64,000 nt of DNA, taken from Gracilibacillus dipsosauri (GTDB taxonomy: Bacteria > Bacillota > Bacilli > Bacillales > Amphibacillaceae). The notes under the pieces were generated by a model. The model worked only from the letters and a program-made list of their open reading frames with translations, was not told the DNA's origin and ran no database searches. Below, piece by piece: positions 34,419 to 43,386 of the stretch (its first letter is position 1; every line of letters begins with the position of its first letter). Position numbers and translations under genes: made by a program. The stretch is taken from NCBI RefSeq assembly GCF_003176895.1, contig NZ_QGTD01000013.1, positions 62,001 through 126,000 of the forward strand. The letters run 5' to 3'.

Positions 34419-37400
34419 TCATTCGTTTTGCCATCCTTTGATTAAGGCATGGGCATCTTGCTTTAATTTACTTTTTATCGTTTGAGTGAAGCTACTTCTT
34501 TCTAAGTGTTTAAGATAACCACGCATGTGTTTAATTGCTTGTGCAGGACGTTCCTTGTTTAAATGATGCTCTACTTGTTTTAATTTCTTTAAAAGAACTT
34601 TTTGATTTTGTTTTGTAATTTCAAGGTTTGTCATATGCTTTATTGCCGCCAAATTAGGTGTATAGTCAACCTCTGGTAAATCTAAATCATTGGAAAGCAC
34701 TTTTTCTCTGATGTCTTCTCCTAAGTAATAGCCTAAATGAGGTGGTTGATTATAAGTCGTATTTTGCCAAGCAATGCCCATTCGATAAACAGAATCGTGC
34801 ATCAAGGTTGGTAAGCGATATTCAGTCGGAATAGTTGTACTAAAGATTCTAAGCTCAGAGCTATCCTCGGTTGGATAGATTGCTTCCTCTCGCCAATCAC
34901 CCAAAATATCAGCTTGTAAAGTTGGGTTTGCTTTAGTCCCATTATTACTCACTACACCCTCAAAGCTTTCCATGACATTAACACTACCAGATTTTTCATC
35001 ATATTTGGATATTCTTGTGCCATCCAAAAGTTCGTTTAGCAAATCACCATCCCAATATGTGACAAAATTGACTGGTAATCCAATATTTCGGAAGCTATCT
35101 GCTATAACATCTCCTTGAACACTATATACTCCCCCACCAGTTTCTACAGTCGAACCTCCAGTACCCCAGAATTCGTAACCAGGTCTTGATGTGATATTTG
35201 CCGCTACACCACGTCCTGCATCTTTATAAGCATAAAATGCTTGTAGCGTTTCTCCAGTAGCGCCATCATGATATTCGAGTGATGCAACTTCAGAAGATTC
35301 CCTTACCCCAAAGACATGTAATCCTTCTCGATTGGGGTCGAAAGCACCAACATGTAAAGCATCACCGTGGGAGCCTGCTACTCGACCCATTTCACCATCC
35401 ATTGCATAAAGAATGGATCCATCATGATCAAGTGTTAGTGAACCGGCGATTATTTCGTCAAAACCGTCATTATCTACATCACCTGTTGCTAGGTTATGAT
35501 TACCTAAACCTCCTCCTCTACCTGCTTCATCTGAGTCAAAAGTCCAATCCTCTATTAGTTCACCATTTTCTAAGCTATAGGCGGCGAATGCTGTTCGCTC
35601 ATAATAACCCCTTCCATAAATAGCACTTGGTTTTTCCCCATCAATATAGGCTACACCTGATAAGAATCGGTCCGAACGATTGTAGAATGTATCACCCCAT
35701 GATGCGCCCTGATCTCCTTCTTCTTTTTCAACAGGGAAAGCAAAGTCAATGGTATCAATCGCCTCACCTGTTTCTCCATCAAAAACAGAAATATACTCAG
35801 GACCATCTACAACATGTCCACCCTCATTAATCCACTTTCCATCATCTTCCGCATTTCCGATGACACTGATCACCTTATTGTTATCATATTTCCCATCAGT
35901 CGCTCCATATACGGTAGTAGCATCCGCAGTTTTGATTAAAAATTCTGATTTTCCATCACTATTCATATCTGCCACTACAAATTGATGATATTGTGGACCA
36001 GAGGTTAAGTTCATGCCCATATTCATTCTCCAAAGCATCGTGCCATCTAACTCATAAGCATCAAAAATAGTCGGCCCTGTAATAACATCTTCTAGTGCAG
36101 TCATTGCATTAGATGGACGCCATTTTAGGATGATTTCGTATTCTCCGTCCCCATCTAAATCACCAACACTAGCGTCATTTGCACTATACGTATAATTTCC
36201 TGTTGCCGTAGTTCCTCCAGAAGGCTTTTGTAAAGGTAAAGATAAATAATCCTTTTTTTCTACCATTACTTCATTTTGCTCTGAAGGCTTACCATTAACG
36301 ATAGTTTCTACCTTGTATGTCGCGTTTAGAGTTCCATTTTTATCAGTAAAATTAGTAACATTTAGTGGTTGTTTATTTAATTTCTTTCCATCACGATAAA
36401 TGTTAAATGTTACATCCTTGCCGTATTCATCCGCTAACAGCCTCCATGAAACAAAGATACCATCATCTGATTGTAGTGCTATTACACCCCTATCTAACCA
36501 TTCTGTGGCCCGATTCGTTTCCGGTGGTGTTAATCGATTATAAACAAAGACCGTTCCTTTTCGATTAAAAGCATTATCCACTGCCTCTGATTCAGCAATC
36601 GTTCCTTCGAATTCATATATACCAGGTTCGTTCGGATTCCAATCCTTATCTACTGGCTTCCATTCTTGGACAGGAGCATCTACTGTCGTATGGTCTGCAA
36701 GAGCTACTGGAATTATCTCCGGTAGTCCGATAGAAGTTATATCCTCAGTCGTTTCTCCAACATATACTCTTTGATATGGTAATGCTGGGATACTAGTAAT
36801 CGTATTATCGTTTATCGGTACATGATAAATCCCAACATTGTCTAAATAAGTTGTCCATGTAAGATTGTTTCCAGAAGTTCGGATTCCAACTAATCTTAAT
36901 ATTGAAACACTGCCATCAAAATCAACCTCATCAAGTGAAGACTGATAGGTTTCCTTCACATTTGTAGCTTGATTTTTCATTTCAAGAGTGACAGCATTTG
37001 TAGCTAAATTGAATATTACAGAAATACTATACCATGCTTCCTGGTCTGTAAAGGAAGTGGATTGAGGTTCATTTTTTCCTGCAAAATAAGTAATAGGCTC
37101 TTTATTTGTACTATTTAAGGTAAAAATGGTTTTTCCTTCACTATCAGCAATTCGAAATTCTCCACCATTTTCATATAAATGATCACCTTTGTCATTAACT
37201 ATTCCTGGATACCAATCAAAGGATACAAGGATCTGTTTTCCCATTACCTCAGGGTCTAATTCCTTTGTAGCAACTCTACCACCTGACTGATCTAAAACAT
37301 TAAATTCAAGTTTCGGTGAATCATTCCCTGCAATATCTTCATCATGAATAGAAAGGTTTGCTCCAAAAGTAGTAAAGCCCCAATTTTCAGGAGATAATTC

Positions 37401-37562
37401 CTCAGTATCACCGAAATCGCTATAATACACACCTTGATAGCCATCGACCTCAGGTATATCAGTTGCTGCCATTGTGGATATTACTGGAAAATTCGCAAAA
37501 ATCAAAAGAAATACTGCCATTAATATAAAATACCTCTTCAACTTATTATGCGTATCCTGCAT
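34419..37562 (-). CDS. Secreted rhamnogalacturonan lyase (PL11) with Ig-like and FIMAH domains
   Basis: This 1047-residue exoenzyme cuts the pectin rhamnogalacturonan I backbone. A signal peptide (about 1-33) is followed by a LamG-like beta domain (about 38-250) and an Ig-like domain (about 255-345; YVGETTEDITSIGLPEIIPV). The PL11 eight-bladed propeller (about 350-970) starts EWLDRGVIALQ and carries YSANDASVGDLDGDGEYEI, QFVVADMNSDGKSEFLIKT and TLQADILGDWREEAIYPTED, as in YesW/YesX. The last 60 residues (AIKHM ... LIKGW) form a FIMAH domain. A cre site lies 100 bp upstream. No oligosaccharide importer is adjacent. Confidence 0.93.
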   Translation of the reverse strand: MQDTHNKLKRYFILMAVFLLIFANFPVISTMAATDIPEVDGYQGVYYSDFGDTEELSPENWGFTTFGANLSIHDEDIAGNDSPKLEFNVLDQSGGRVATKELDPEVMGKQILVSFDWYPGIVNDKGDHLYENGGEFRIADSEGKTIFTLNSTNKEPITYFAGKNEPQSTSFTDQEAWYSISVIFNLATNAVTLEMKNQATNVKETYQSSLDEVDFDGSVSILRLVGIRTSGNNLTWTTYLDNVGIYHVPINDNTITSIPALPYQRVYVGETTEDITSIGLPEIIPVALADHTTVDAPVQEWKPVDKDWNPNEPGIYEFEGTIAESEAVDNAFNRKGTVFVYNRLTPPETNRATEWLDRGVIALQSDDGIFVSWRLLADEYGKDVTFNIYRDGKKLNKQPLNVTNFTDKNGTLNATYKVETIVNGKPSEQNEVMVEKKDYLSLPLQKPSGGTTATGNYTYSANDASVGDLDGDGEYEIILKWRPSNAMTALEDVITGPTIFDAYELDGTMLWRMNMGMNLTSGPQYHQFVVADMNSDGKSEFLIKTADATTVYGATDGKYDNNKVISVIGNAEDDGKWINEGGHVVDGPEYISVFDGETGEAIDTIDFAFPVEKEEGDQGASWGDTFYNRSDRFLSGVAYIDGEKPSAIYGRGYYERTAFAAYSLENGELIEDWTFDSDEAGRGGGLGNHNLATGDVDNDGFDEIIAGSLTLDHDGSILYAMDGEMGRVAGSHGDALHVGAFDPNREGLHVFGVRESSEVASLEYHDGATGETLQAFYAYKDAGRGVAANITSRPGYEFWGTGGSTVETGGGVYSVQGDVIADSFRNIGLPVNFVTYWDGDLLNELLDGTRISKYDEKSGSVNVMESFEGVVSNNGTKANPTLQADILGDWREEAIYPTEDSSELRIFSTTIPTEYRLPTLMHDSVYRMGIAWQNTTYNQPPHLGYYLGEDIREKVLSNDLDLPEVDYTPNLAAIKHMTNLEITKQNQKVLLKKLKQVEHHLNKERPAQAIKHMRGYLKHLERSSFTQTIKSKLKQDAHALIKGWQNE

Positions 37563-37661
37563 TCATTTTCCTCCTTTTAATCGACCAGTTGCGTAAAAGT
37601 TTAGTTTTTAAATGACCACTAATCTCCTAAGTCTTTATACCATTACCACCTTCCTTCTAAC

Positions 37662-37675
37662 TGTAAGCGTATACA
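37662..37675. promoter_or_regulatory. cre site upstream of the rhamnogalacturonan lyase
   Basis: TGTAAGCGTATACA has one mismatch to TGWAARCGYTWNCW and is nearly palindromic. It suggests CcpA repression. The rest of the 37563-38013 gap is AT-rich. Confidence 0.7.
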
Positions 37676-37892
37676 ATTTATTGATTTAGTATAGCTCTCA
37701 CATATAGACTAGCAATTATTAGCCTAGAATGTCTATAATACTTTTTTGCATCTTGCCTTAAAGTCATGTAATAACAAGATTTAAAATGGAAAATGGTATA
37801 ATTTTTGCAAGCAAAAATATTGGAAAAAGACATTATTCAAGAAAATGATTTATCTAAAATACAATAAATAAGCCTTTTCTTTCGCTTTAAAG

Positions 37893-37908
37893 GTATAGAC
37901 AACTATAC
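37893..37908 (+). promoter_or_regulatory. GntR/NagR-like operator upstream of nagB
   Basis: GTATAG-ACAA-CTATAC is a perfect inverted repeat resembling HutC/GntR operators such as the NagR (YvoA) sites of nag genes. It lies 106 bp before the nagB start. Confidence 0.5.
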
Positions 37909-38013
37909 TAAAAGTTGATAGACTATTATTAAAGAAACTCTTTTTGTTAGAAATAGAAAGAATGGTAACACTTTATTAAAGATAAGGTATTACTTATAGG
38001 GAGGACAGTTCAA

Positions 38014-38751
38014 TTGCAAATAATTAAAGGAAAAAACTACGAAGATATCAGTCAAAAAGCTGCCCAATTTATTCTTAAACGAATTCATGAAAACAACCGA
38101 CTTACACTTGGGCTGGCAACAGGTGGGACACCACGAAGGACATATGAGTATTTGATAAAGGATTACGAAAATAATCACACTTCTTATCAAACAGTCTCAT
38201 CATTCAATCTTGATGAATACATTGGGTTAGCGCCATCAGATCCAAATAGCTATCATTATTACATGTACAAGCAACTGTTTAGCAAAATTGATATTCCAAA
38301 GGATCAAATTTTTCTACCTAATGGTTTAGCCACTGACTTGGCAAATGAGTGCTTATCCTATGAAAGAAAAATAAAGGAATACGGTGGAATCGACTTACAA
38401 CTACTTGGAATCGGAGAAAATGGTCATATAGGATTTAATGAGCCAGGGACTCCATTCAATCAAAGGACCCATGTTGTTTCATTGACCGAATCAACTATTG
38501 AAGCAAATGCTCGTTTTTTTGACAGTATCGATGAAGTCCCTCGAAAAGCGATTACTGTTGGCATTGCGACGATTCTAAAAAGCAAGGAAATACTGCTACT
38601 TGTTACAGGAAAAAGTAAACAAGCTGCTTTAAAGAGACTAATTGAATCAAATGAGGTCAGTGAAGATTTCCCTGCCTCCGCTCTTCGAAAACATGAGAAT
38701 GTTACCATCATTGCCGATGAGGAAGCTTTGTCGAAGTTAGAATCGTCATAA
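38014..38751 (+). CDS. nagB: Glucosamine-6-phosphate deaminase
   Basis: This 245-residue enzyme converts GlcN6P to fructose-6-phosphate and ammonia. It shows LGLATGGTPRRTYEYL (phosphate loop), SSFNLDEYIGL (catalytic Asp) and LLGIGENGHIGFNEPGTPF (catalytic His/Glu). It starts with TTG behind GGGAGG. NagA and nagR are not adjacent. The short C-terminus is as in B. subtilis NagB, which lacks the E. coli allosteric tail. Confidence 0.93.
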   Translation: MQIIKGKNYEDISQKAAQFILKRIHENNRLTLGLATGGTPRRTYEYLIKDYENNHTSYQTVSSFNLDEYIGLAPSDPNSYHYYMYKQLFSKIDIPKDQIFLPNGLATDLANECLSYERKIKEYGGIDLQLLGIGENGHIGFNEPGTPFNQRTHVVSLTESTIEANARFFDSIDEVPRKAITVGIATILKSKEILLLVTGKSKQAALKRLIESNEVSEDFPASALRKHENVTIIADEEALSKLESS

Positions 38752-38754
38752 GCG

Positions 38755-38794
38755 AGCCTGGGCTATATCGTAATATTACAATATAGCCCAGGCT
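38755..38794. terminator. Palindromic terminator between convergent genes
   Basis: AGCCTGGGCTATAT and its perfect complement (14-bp stem) enclose an inner GTAATATTAC palindrome. There is no T-run; symmetry suits both directions. Confidence 0.7.
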
Positions 38795-38816
38795 ATTGTA
38801 TTGGTAGTATAGCTAG

Positions 38817-39605
38817 TTATCCCCCTGCTCCTTGATAACGATTAAGATTCGACATCCAAAATAAATAGGCAATATAAAATAAAATAGGACCGATAAAAGG
38901 AGATAGGATATAGGTTATATTTCCATCGTATTGAAATTCTTTTGCAAGAATAAAACTACTTGGAACAAAATTAACAAAAGCTAAGGGGATAATAAACACG
39001 AGTAATATTTGAATAAACAAACTATATATAGAAATTGGATAGGATATAAACTCTCTCAAACGATTAAATAACCGAAATAAAAATTGCAGTCGAATTACTC
39101 TAAAGGTTAAAGAACCTATAATAGTTAATAATCCTGCAATTACTAATGAACCACTTGCGATATTCAGGCAGAAATAGATCACTTTCAATAGATTCCATTC
39201 TATTTTTAATTGAGAGAGAGACCATACAAGAATAGTACCTGATAATAGTAAATGAGCAATATAACCATTATTAAAAGTACTCGTTACAAAATAATAAAAA
39301 GGATTTCTTGGCTTAATTAAAATTATGTCAAACGTTCCATCACGAACCATTTCTTCAAGTGACTGCATTTGAACAAAAGTAAAAGAAGCACCAATTGCAT
39401 ATACAAATAAACCAATACTATATAAAAATGCTACCTCAGGCCAGCTCCAGCCATTAATTGCCCCAAATTTTTGCATCAACATCCAAACCACCAAATAATT
39501 TGCTGCATAAGCTAATGTTTGAGCACAAACACCTACAATAAAAGCACTCCTATATTCCATTCTTTCTTTAATATGGTATTTAAAAAACACAAAAAACAGC
39601 TTCAC
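38817..39605 (-). CDS. ABC-2 family transporter permease (DUF990-like)
   Basis: It has 262 residues and six helices. Conserved features of the DUF990/ABC-2 group include KERMEYRSAFIVG, MQSLEEMVRDGTFDIILIKPRNPFYYF (core RDGTFDIILIKPRNP) and a late IPLAFVNFVPS segment. It pairs with the next permease and the ATPase to export an unknown substrate. A stop in the ATPase may disable the system. Confidence 0.8.
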   Translation of the reverse strand: MKLFFVFFKYHIKERMEYRSAFIVGVCAQTLAYAANYLVVWMLMQKFGAINGWSWPEVAFLYSIGLFVYAIGASFTFVQMQSLEEMVRDGTFDIILIKPRNPFYYFVTSTFNNGYIAHLLLSGTILVWSLSQLKIEWNLLKVIYFCLNIASGSLVIAGLLTIIGSLTFRVIRLQFLFRLFNRLREFISYPISIYSLFIQILLVFIIPLAFVNFVPSSFILAKEFQYDGNITYILSPFIGPILFYIAYLFWMSNLNRYQGAGG

Positions 39606-39633
39606 TTCATATCAAACTCCCTATGTACCATTA

Positions 39634-40419
39634 TTAACCACCTTGAATAATTAATCGCTTCATTGCTTTTTTCCATAATAGAATGACCATTATGACAAGC
39701 AGTATTGTCCAGCTGCAACCAATAAACAACGTCTGAAACAATTGCTCCTTCGGAATTTCACCAAGATAAATAGCTGCGGGAATAAAACCTAAAAATTGAA
39801 AAGGTAATATTTCCGCAAAGAATCTCCATGTCGGTGGGAAAAACCAGAGTGGAAAAAAAGATCCTGAGAACACCGTCATTAAAGCACCCAAAGACCAATC
39901 AAGTGCAAAAGTTGTCAAGAACCAAAATGAAACTAATGCAATGAAATAACCTATCAAAAAAGAAATGATGATACCGAGAAAAAGAGCAATGATAAAAGCG
40001 AAACCATGCATGAATGAAAACGGGGTATGAACCTCAAAAATAAATATACAAATGATCATCGTGGGAATAGCTGTAAAAATAAATCGATACAATGCACGTC
40101 CTATATTTTCAGCAATTAAAAAAAGTGGATATAGAACGGGTTTAATTAAATATATCGCTATCTTCCCTGTTTTCAGTTCGTTATCAACAGACTTAAATAC
40201 CTCTGTTAATAATAAGGTTGCGATAAGTGTATTTATTACACTATACGTAATCATCTGTTCTAGAGAAATTCCTTCAACTTGATCATTCCCTATCACTACC
40301 TTCCAGATAGATACTTGTATTAAGATCAGTAAGAAATTACCTAACACTTGCAACCATACTTCTGTTCTGTACGATATTTGTTGCAAGAAAGCCTTTATTC
40401 CATAAGAGATATAACCCAT
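39634..40419 (-). CDS. ABC-2 family transporter permease
   Basis: It has 261 residues and six helices, with LKTGKIAIYLIKPVLYPLF as the ABC-2 coupling-loop motif and IPAAIYLGEI near the end. It overlaps the ATPase stop and lies 28 nt upstream of the second permease. This is the typical ATPase-permease-permease order of DUF990 exporters in Firmicutes. Confidence 0.8.
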   Translation of the reverse strand: MGYISYGIKAFLQQISYRTEVWLQVLGNFLLILIQVSIWKVVIGNDQVEGISLEQMITYSVINTLIATLLLTEVFKSVDNELKTGKIAIYLIKPVLYPLFLIAENIGRALYRFIFTAIPTMIICIFIFEVHTPFSFMHGFAFIIALFLGIIISFLIGYFIALVSFWFLTTFALDWSLGALMTVFSGSFFPLWFFPPTWRFFAEILPFQFLGFIPAAIYLGEIPKEQLFQTLFIGCSWTILLVIMVILLWKKAMKRLIIQGG

Positions 40420-41438
40420 CAGCTAATCACACCTCTATCTAGCTCATTCATATTTGAGGCACCTAATTGATGATATAGCCTTCGTATTACATCCTCAATA
40501 CTAGCAGCTTCAATCGATAAGTCGATAACGGTATACTTCTGAGAAAGGTAATCAATAACCTCTAAAATATTTGTTAATTCTCTTTCATAAATCAAATATT
40601 TTATATTTCCATCACCATTTTGAAATGTAAGATCATTTATCACCAATTTATCCAGATTTTCTTTTAATTCTACGCGTATTTTTCGTAGATTACCTAAATT
40701 CTCTCTTAATTTCATGGTGGTACCATCATAAACTAGATTACCTTTATTTACGATTAACATTCGGGAACATACTTCTTCAATATCTTGTAGATCATGTGTA
40801 GTTAATAAGATGGTCACATTTTTTTCTTGATTCACCTTTCTTAAAAATTGGCGAATATTATCCTTCGCTAGTACATCTAATCCAATTGTCGGCTCATCTA
40901 AGAATAAAATTTCTGGATCATGTAATAAAGAAATGGCAATTTCTGCTCTCATTCTTTGGCCTAAACTAAGCTGCCTAACGGGACTATTTAGAAAAGAACC
41001 CAAATCTAATAACTCTGTACAAAAATCAAGATTTTTTTTTTAGGTTTTTTCATCAATTTTGTACACGTGTCGATGAACCTCAAATGAATCGATCATAGGT
41101 AACTCCCACCATAATTGACTTCTCTGTCCAAAAACGACCCCCATTTTCCTAGCGTTCTCCATCCTAGATTGATGAGGAATTTTACCTCTGACAAACAATT
41201 GGCCAGCAGTAGGAACTAAAATACCTGTTAACATTTTTATCATTGTTGATTTTCCAGCACCGTTAGGGCCTAAATAACCCACTGTTTCACCTGCATTAAT
41301 TTTAAAGGAAAGATCATTTACTGCCGGAACTTTTGAATACTGTTGTGTCATTAACGTGCGCATTGCCCCCCAAAAACCTGGAAATCGCTTGAACCTTTTG
41401 TATTCCTTAGTCAGATTTTGAGCCTCAATAATATTCAT
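40419..41438 (-). pseudogene. ABC transporter ATPase interrupted by an in-frame TAA
   Basis: The N-terminal part (41438 to 41040) has Walker A LGPNGAGKST and Q-loop VVFGQRSQLWW. The C-terminal part (41037 to 40419) has LSLGQRMRAEIA (signature), ILFLDEPTIGLD (Walker B) and TTHD. Both are in the same frame, separated only by TAA at 41040-41042 (DEKT-stop-KKNLDF), beside an A10 run on the minus strand. One nonsense change explains it, and relatives usually have Tyr here. Unless read through or a sequencing error, no ATPase is made. The full length would be about 339 residues. Confidence 0.85.
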
Positions 41439-41457
41439 TATCAGTCCTCCTTTATTA

Positions 41458-41471
41458 TTTAATCGCTTTCA
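41458..41471 (-). promoter_or_regulatory. Weak cre-like sequence before the ABC ATPase gene
   Basis: On the minus strand it reads TGAAAGCGATTAAA, two mismatches from the cre consensus. Confidence 0.3.
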
Positions 41472-41576
41472 TTTTTTTGTAAATATAAGGATAATCTTAA
41501 CACTATCGGCTTCAAAAATATACAATACTTTTTAGAGATAAAAACACGTAAAAACTCTAGTAGTTCATATAATTAA

Positions 41577-41637
41577 ATAAAAAAGACCTTTCTCCTTAAT
41601 TTCCCATAATGAAATGGATAAAGAGAAAAGGTCCTTG
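41577..41637 (-). terminator. Terminator of the hydantoinase-type operon
   Basis: AAGGACCTTTTCTC and GGAGAAAGGTC pair around a loop of about 25 nt, followed by T6 on the minus strand. Confidence 0.75.
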
Positions 41638-41659
41638 CTTTTATATTCTAAGTAATTGT

Positions 41660-43384
41660 TTAAATTTGTTCCCTTATTTTCTTCGTTTTTCGTTGATCGA
41701 TCTCTCCATCTTGGATTACGACACCATATTCTTTTTCAGCAGCTTCTAAGGAAACAAATTCATTTTTCACGTCCTCTAGTACCAGCTCTGGATCCCGTTC
41801 CAAAGGATTGCCCCAGCCTCCACCACCGGCTCGATAAAACTGAATGATTCCTTCCGCAGGCATTTTAACTCCAAATGCTGTTTCCTCCACAATTTGAGCA
41901 TCTTTTGTTCCGTAATTTACGATAACCTTATTACTTGGGGCATCGTGACCACCGGCAAATCCTTTTGTCGTATTGCGGACACCTGCCATCATGACACTTG
42001 TCGAACTATCCTCTAAATGTTGAATTTGGACGACAAGTCCGGGAGTGCCTCGCCACTTACCTGCACCGGTGAAATCCTCCACATATTCATGAAGCAAAAC
42101 TCTACTTGGATACTGAATCTCATTCATCTCAATAGAGGGTAAGGTAACACCTGTCATCACAGGAGGGTATAACCCCCATCCATCCGTTTGATATGCTGCC
42201 CCCGCTCCACCTGTGTAGCCAAAGAAATTCAAGTTTACCCATTGGTTTCCTTCTTTATCAACACCGTTTGTATAAGCTAATGGTAGCTTGTGTGCATTGA
42301 CACCTACTCTTTTGGGAGCACACTTGGAAATAGCTAATAAAACAGCTTCAGCAATTTCAGCACCCACACATGCCGTAGCATGTCCACATGGAGCCGGGAG
42401 TTCTGGATTGACTACTGTTCCAGAAGGTGCAGTAACGGTGACAGGATTCATATATCCCTCATTAATCGGAATATCCTCATCACAGCAAGTAGATATGCCG
42501 ACGAAGGCAAATGAAGTCGTATTCGATAATGGACTATTGATAAATCCATCAACCTGTGGAGAGGAACCAGTAAAATCAATTTTCAAATCACTACCTGCTA
42601 CTGTGACAGTAGCTTTGATTTTTATATCACGATTCCCTTGAAAGTCATGATCTGCATACGTTTCAGCGGAGTAAGTACCATCAGGCCAACTGGCTATTTC
42701 ATCTCGTACTCTTCTCTCTGTATATTGAATACGTTCGTCGATCGCACCAATCATTGGTTCAGAGCCATATTGATCTAGCATTTGCTGAATCCTTCTACTA
42801 GCAAGTTTACATGCCCCAATCATGGCATCGAGATCACCTTCCAGCCAATGTGATAAACGATTATTGGCGACAATCATATCAAAAACATCCTGACGCTTTT
42901 CCCCTTTTTCATAAATCTTCAATGGAGGAATACGCAAGCCATCATGCCAAATATCCTTTGATTTAGGATTATATCCACCAGCTACTGGCCCTCCATTATC
43001 CCCCATATGACTTCTCACTGCAGGAAGTAGTATTGGTTTTCGATTATAGAATACCGGCATCACCATCGTCCAATCCAAACTATGAGATCCACCATGGTAA
43101 GGATCATTTACAAGTAGAATATCACCAGGGTGCAGGTCATATCGGAATGTTTCGATTAAATGATCCACCGCTCCTACGACTGCATATAAATGGAGTGTAC
43201 AGCCTGGAGCTTGTGCGACAAGCCTAGACTTCCTACCAGATAAATCAAAGATTCCTGTTGTAAAATCATGTGCTTCATTAAAAAGGGGAGATCGTGCTGT
43301 TCTCGTTACAGTTGCACTCATTTCCCGGGCAATTGCATCCAAAGAACCACCAACTACTTGTGATAAAATCATACTTTGATCCAT
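41660..43384 (-). CDS. Hydantoinase B/oxoprolinase-family subunit (HyuB)
   Basis: It has 574 residues. Family hallmarks are SGRKSRLVAQAPGCTLHLY, GDILLVNDPYHGGSHSLDWT, VRSHMGDNGGPVAGG, the SPLSNTTSFAFVG segment and a C-terminal GGAGGWGNPLERDPELVLEDV-type ending (here GGGGWGNPLERDP). HyuB works with HyuA in ATP-dependent ring opening (N-methylhydantoin, 5-oxoproline) or in carboxylases of the same family. RBS GGAGGT. It is the last gene of the operon. Confidence 0.9.
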   Translation of the reverse strand: MDQSMILSQVVGGSLDAIAREMSATVTRTARSPLFNEAHDFTTGIFDLSGRKSRLVAQAPGCTLHLYAVVGAVDHLIETFRYDLHPGDILLVNDPYHGGSHSLDWTMVMPVFYNRKPILLPAVRSHMGDNGGPVAGGYNPKSKDIWHDGLRIPPLKIYEKGEKRQDVFDMIVANNRLSHWLEGDLDAMIGACKLASRRIQQMLDQYGSEPMIGAIDERIQYTERRVRDEIASWPDGTYSAETYADHDFQGNRDIKIKATVTVAGSDLKIDFTGSSPQVDGFINSPLSNTTSFAFVGISTCCDEDIPINEGYMNPVTVTAPSGTVVNPELPAPCGHATACVGAEIAEAVLLAISKCAPKRVGVNAHKLPLAYTNGVDKEGNQWVNLNFFGYTGGAGAAYQTDGWGLYPPVMTGVTLPSIEMNEIQYPSRVLLHEYVEDFTGAGKWRGTPGLVVQIQHLEDSSTSVMMAGVRNTTKGFAGGHDAPSNKVIVNYGTKDAQIVEETAFGVKMPAEGIIQFYRAGGGGWGNPLERDPELVLEDVKNEFVSLEAAEKEYGVVIQDGEIDQRKTKKIREQI

Positions 43385-43386
43385 TT

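Noticed and set aside
34419-37562. Several plus-strand frames of 60-115 codons inside the rhamnogalacturonan lyase gene
   Set aside because: They have no ribosome binding sites, odd composition (runs of His/Leu) and lie fully antisense to a well-supported gene.
40990-41045. A frameshift at the A10 tract in the ABC ATPase
   Set aside because: Both halves are in the same reading frame (435 nt between starts is divisible by 3), so a nonsense codon explains the break.
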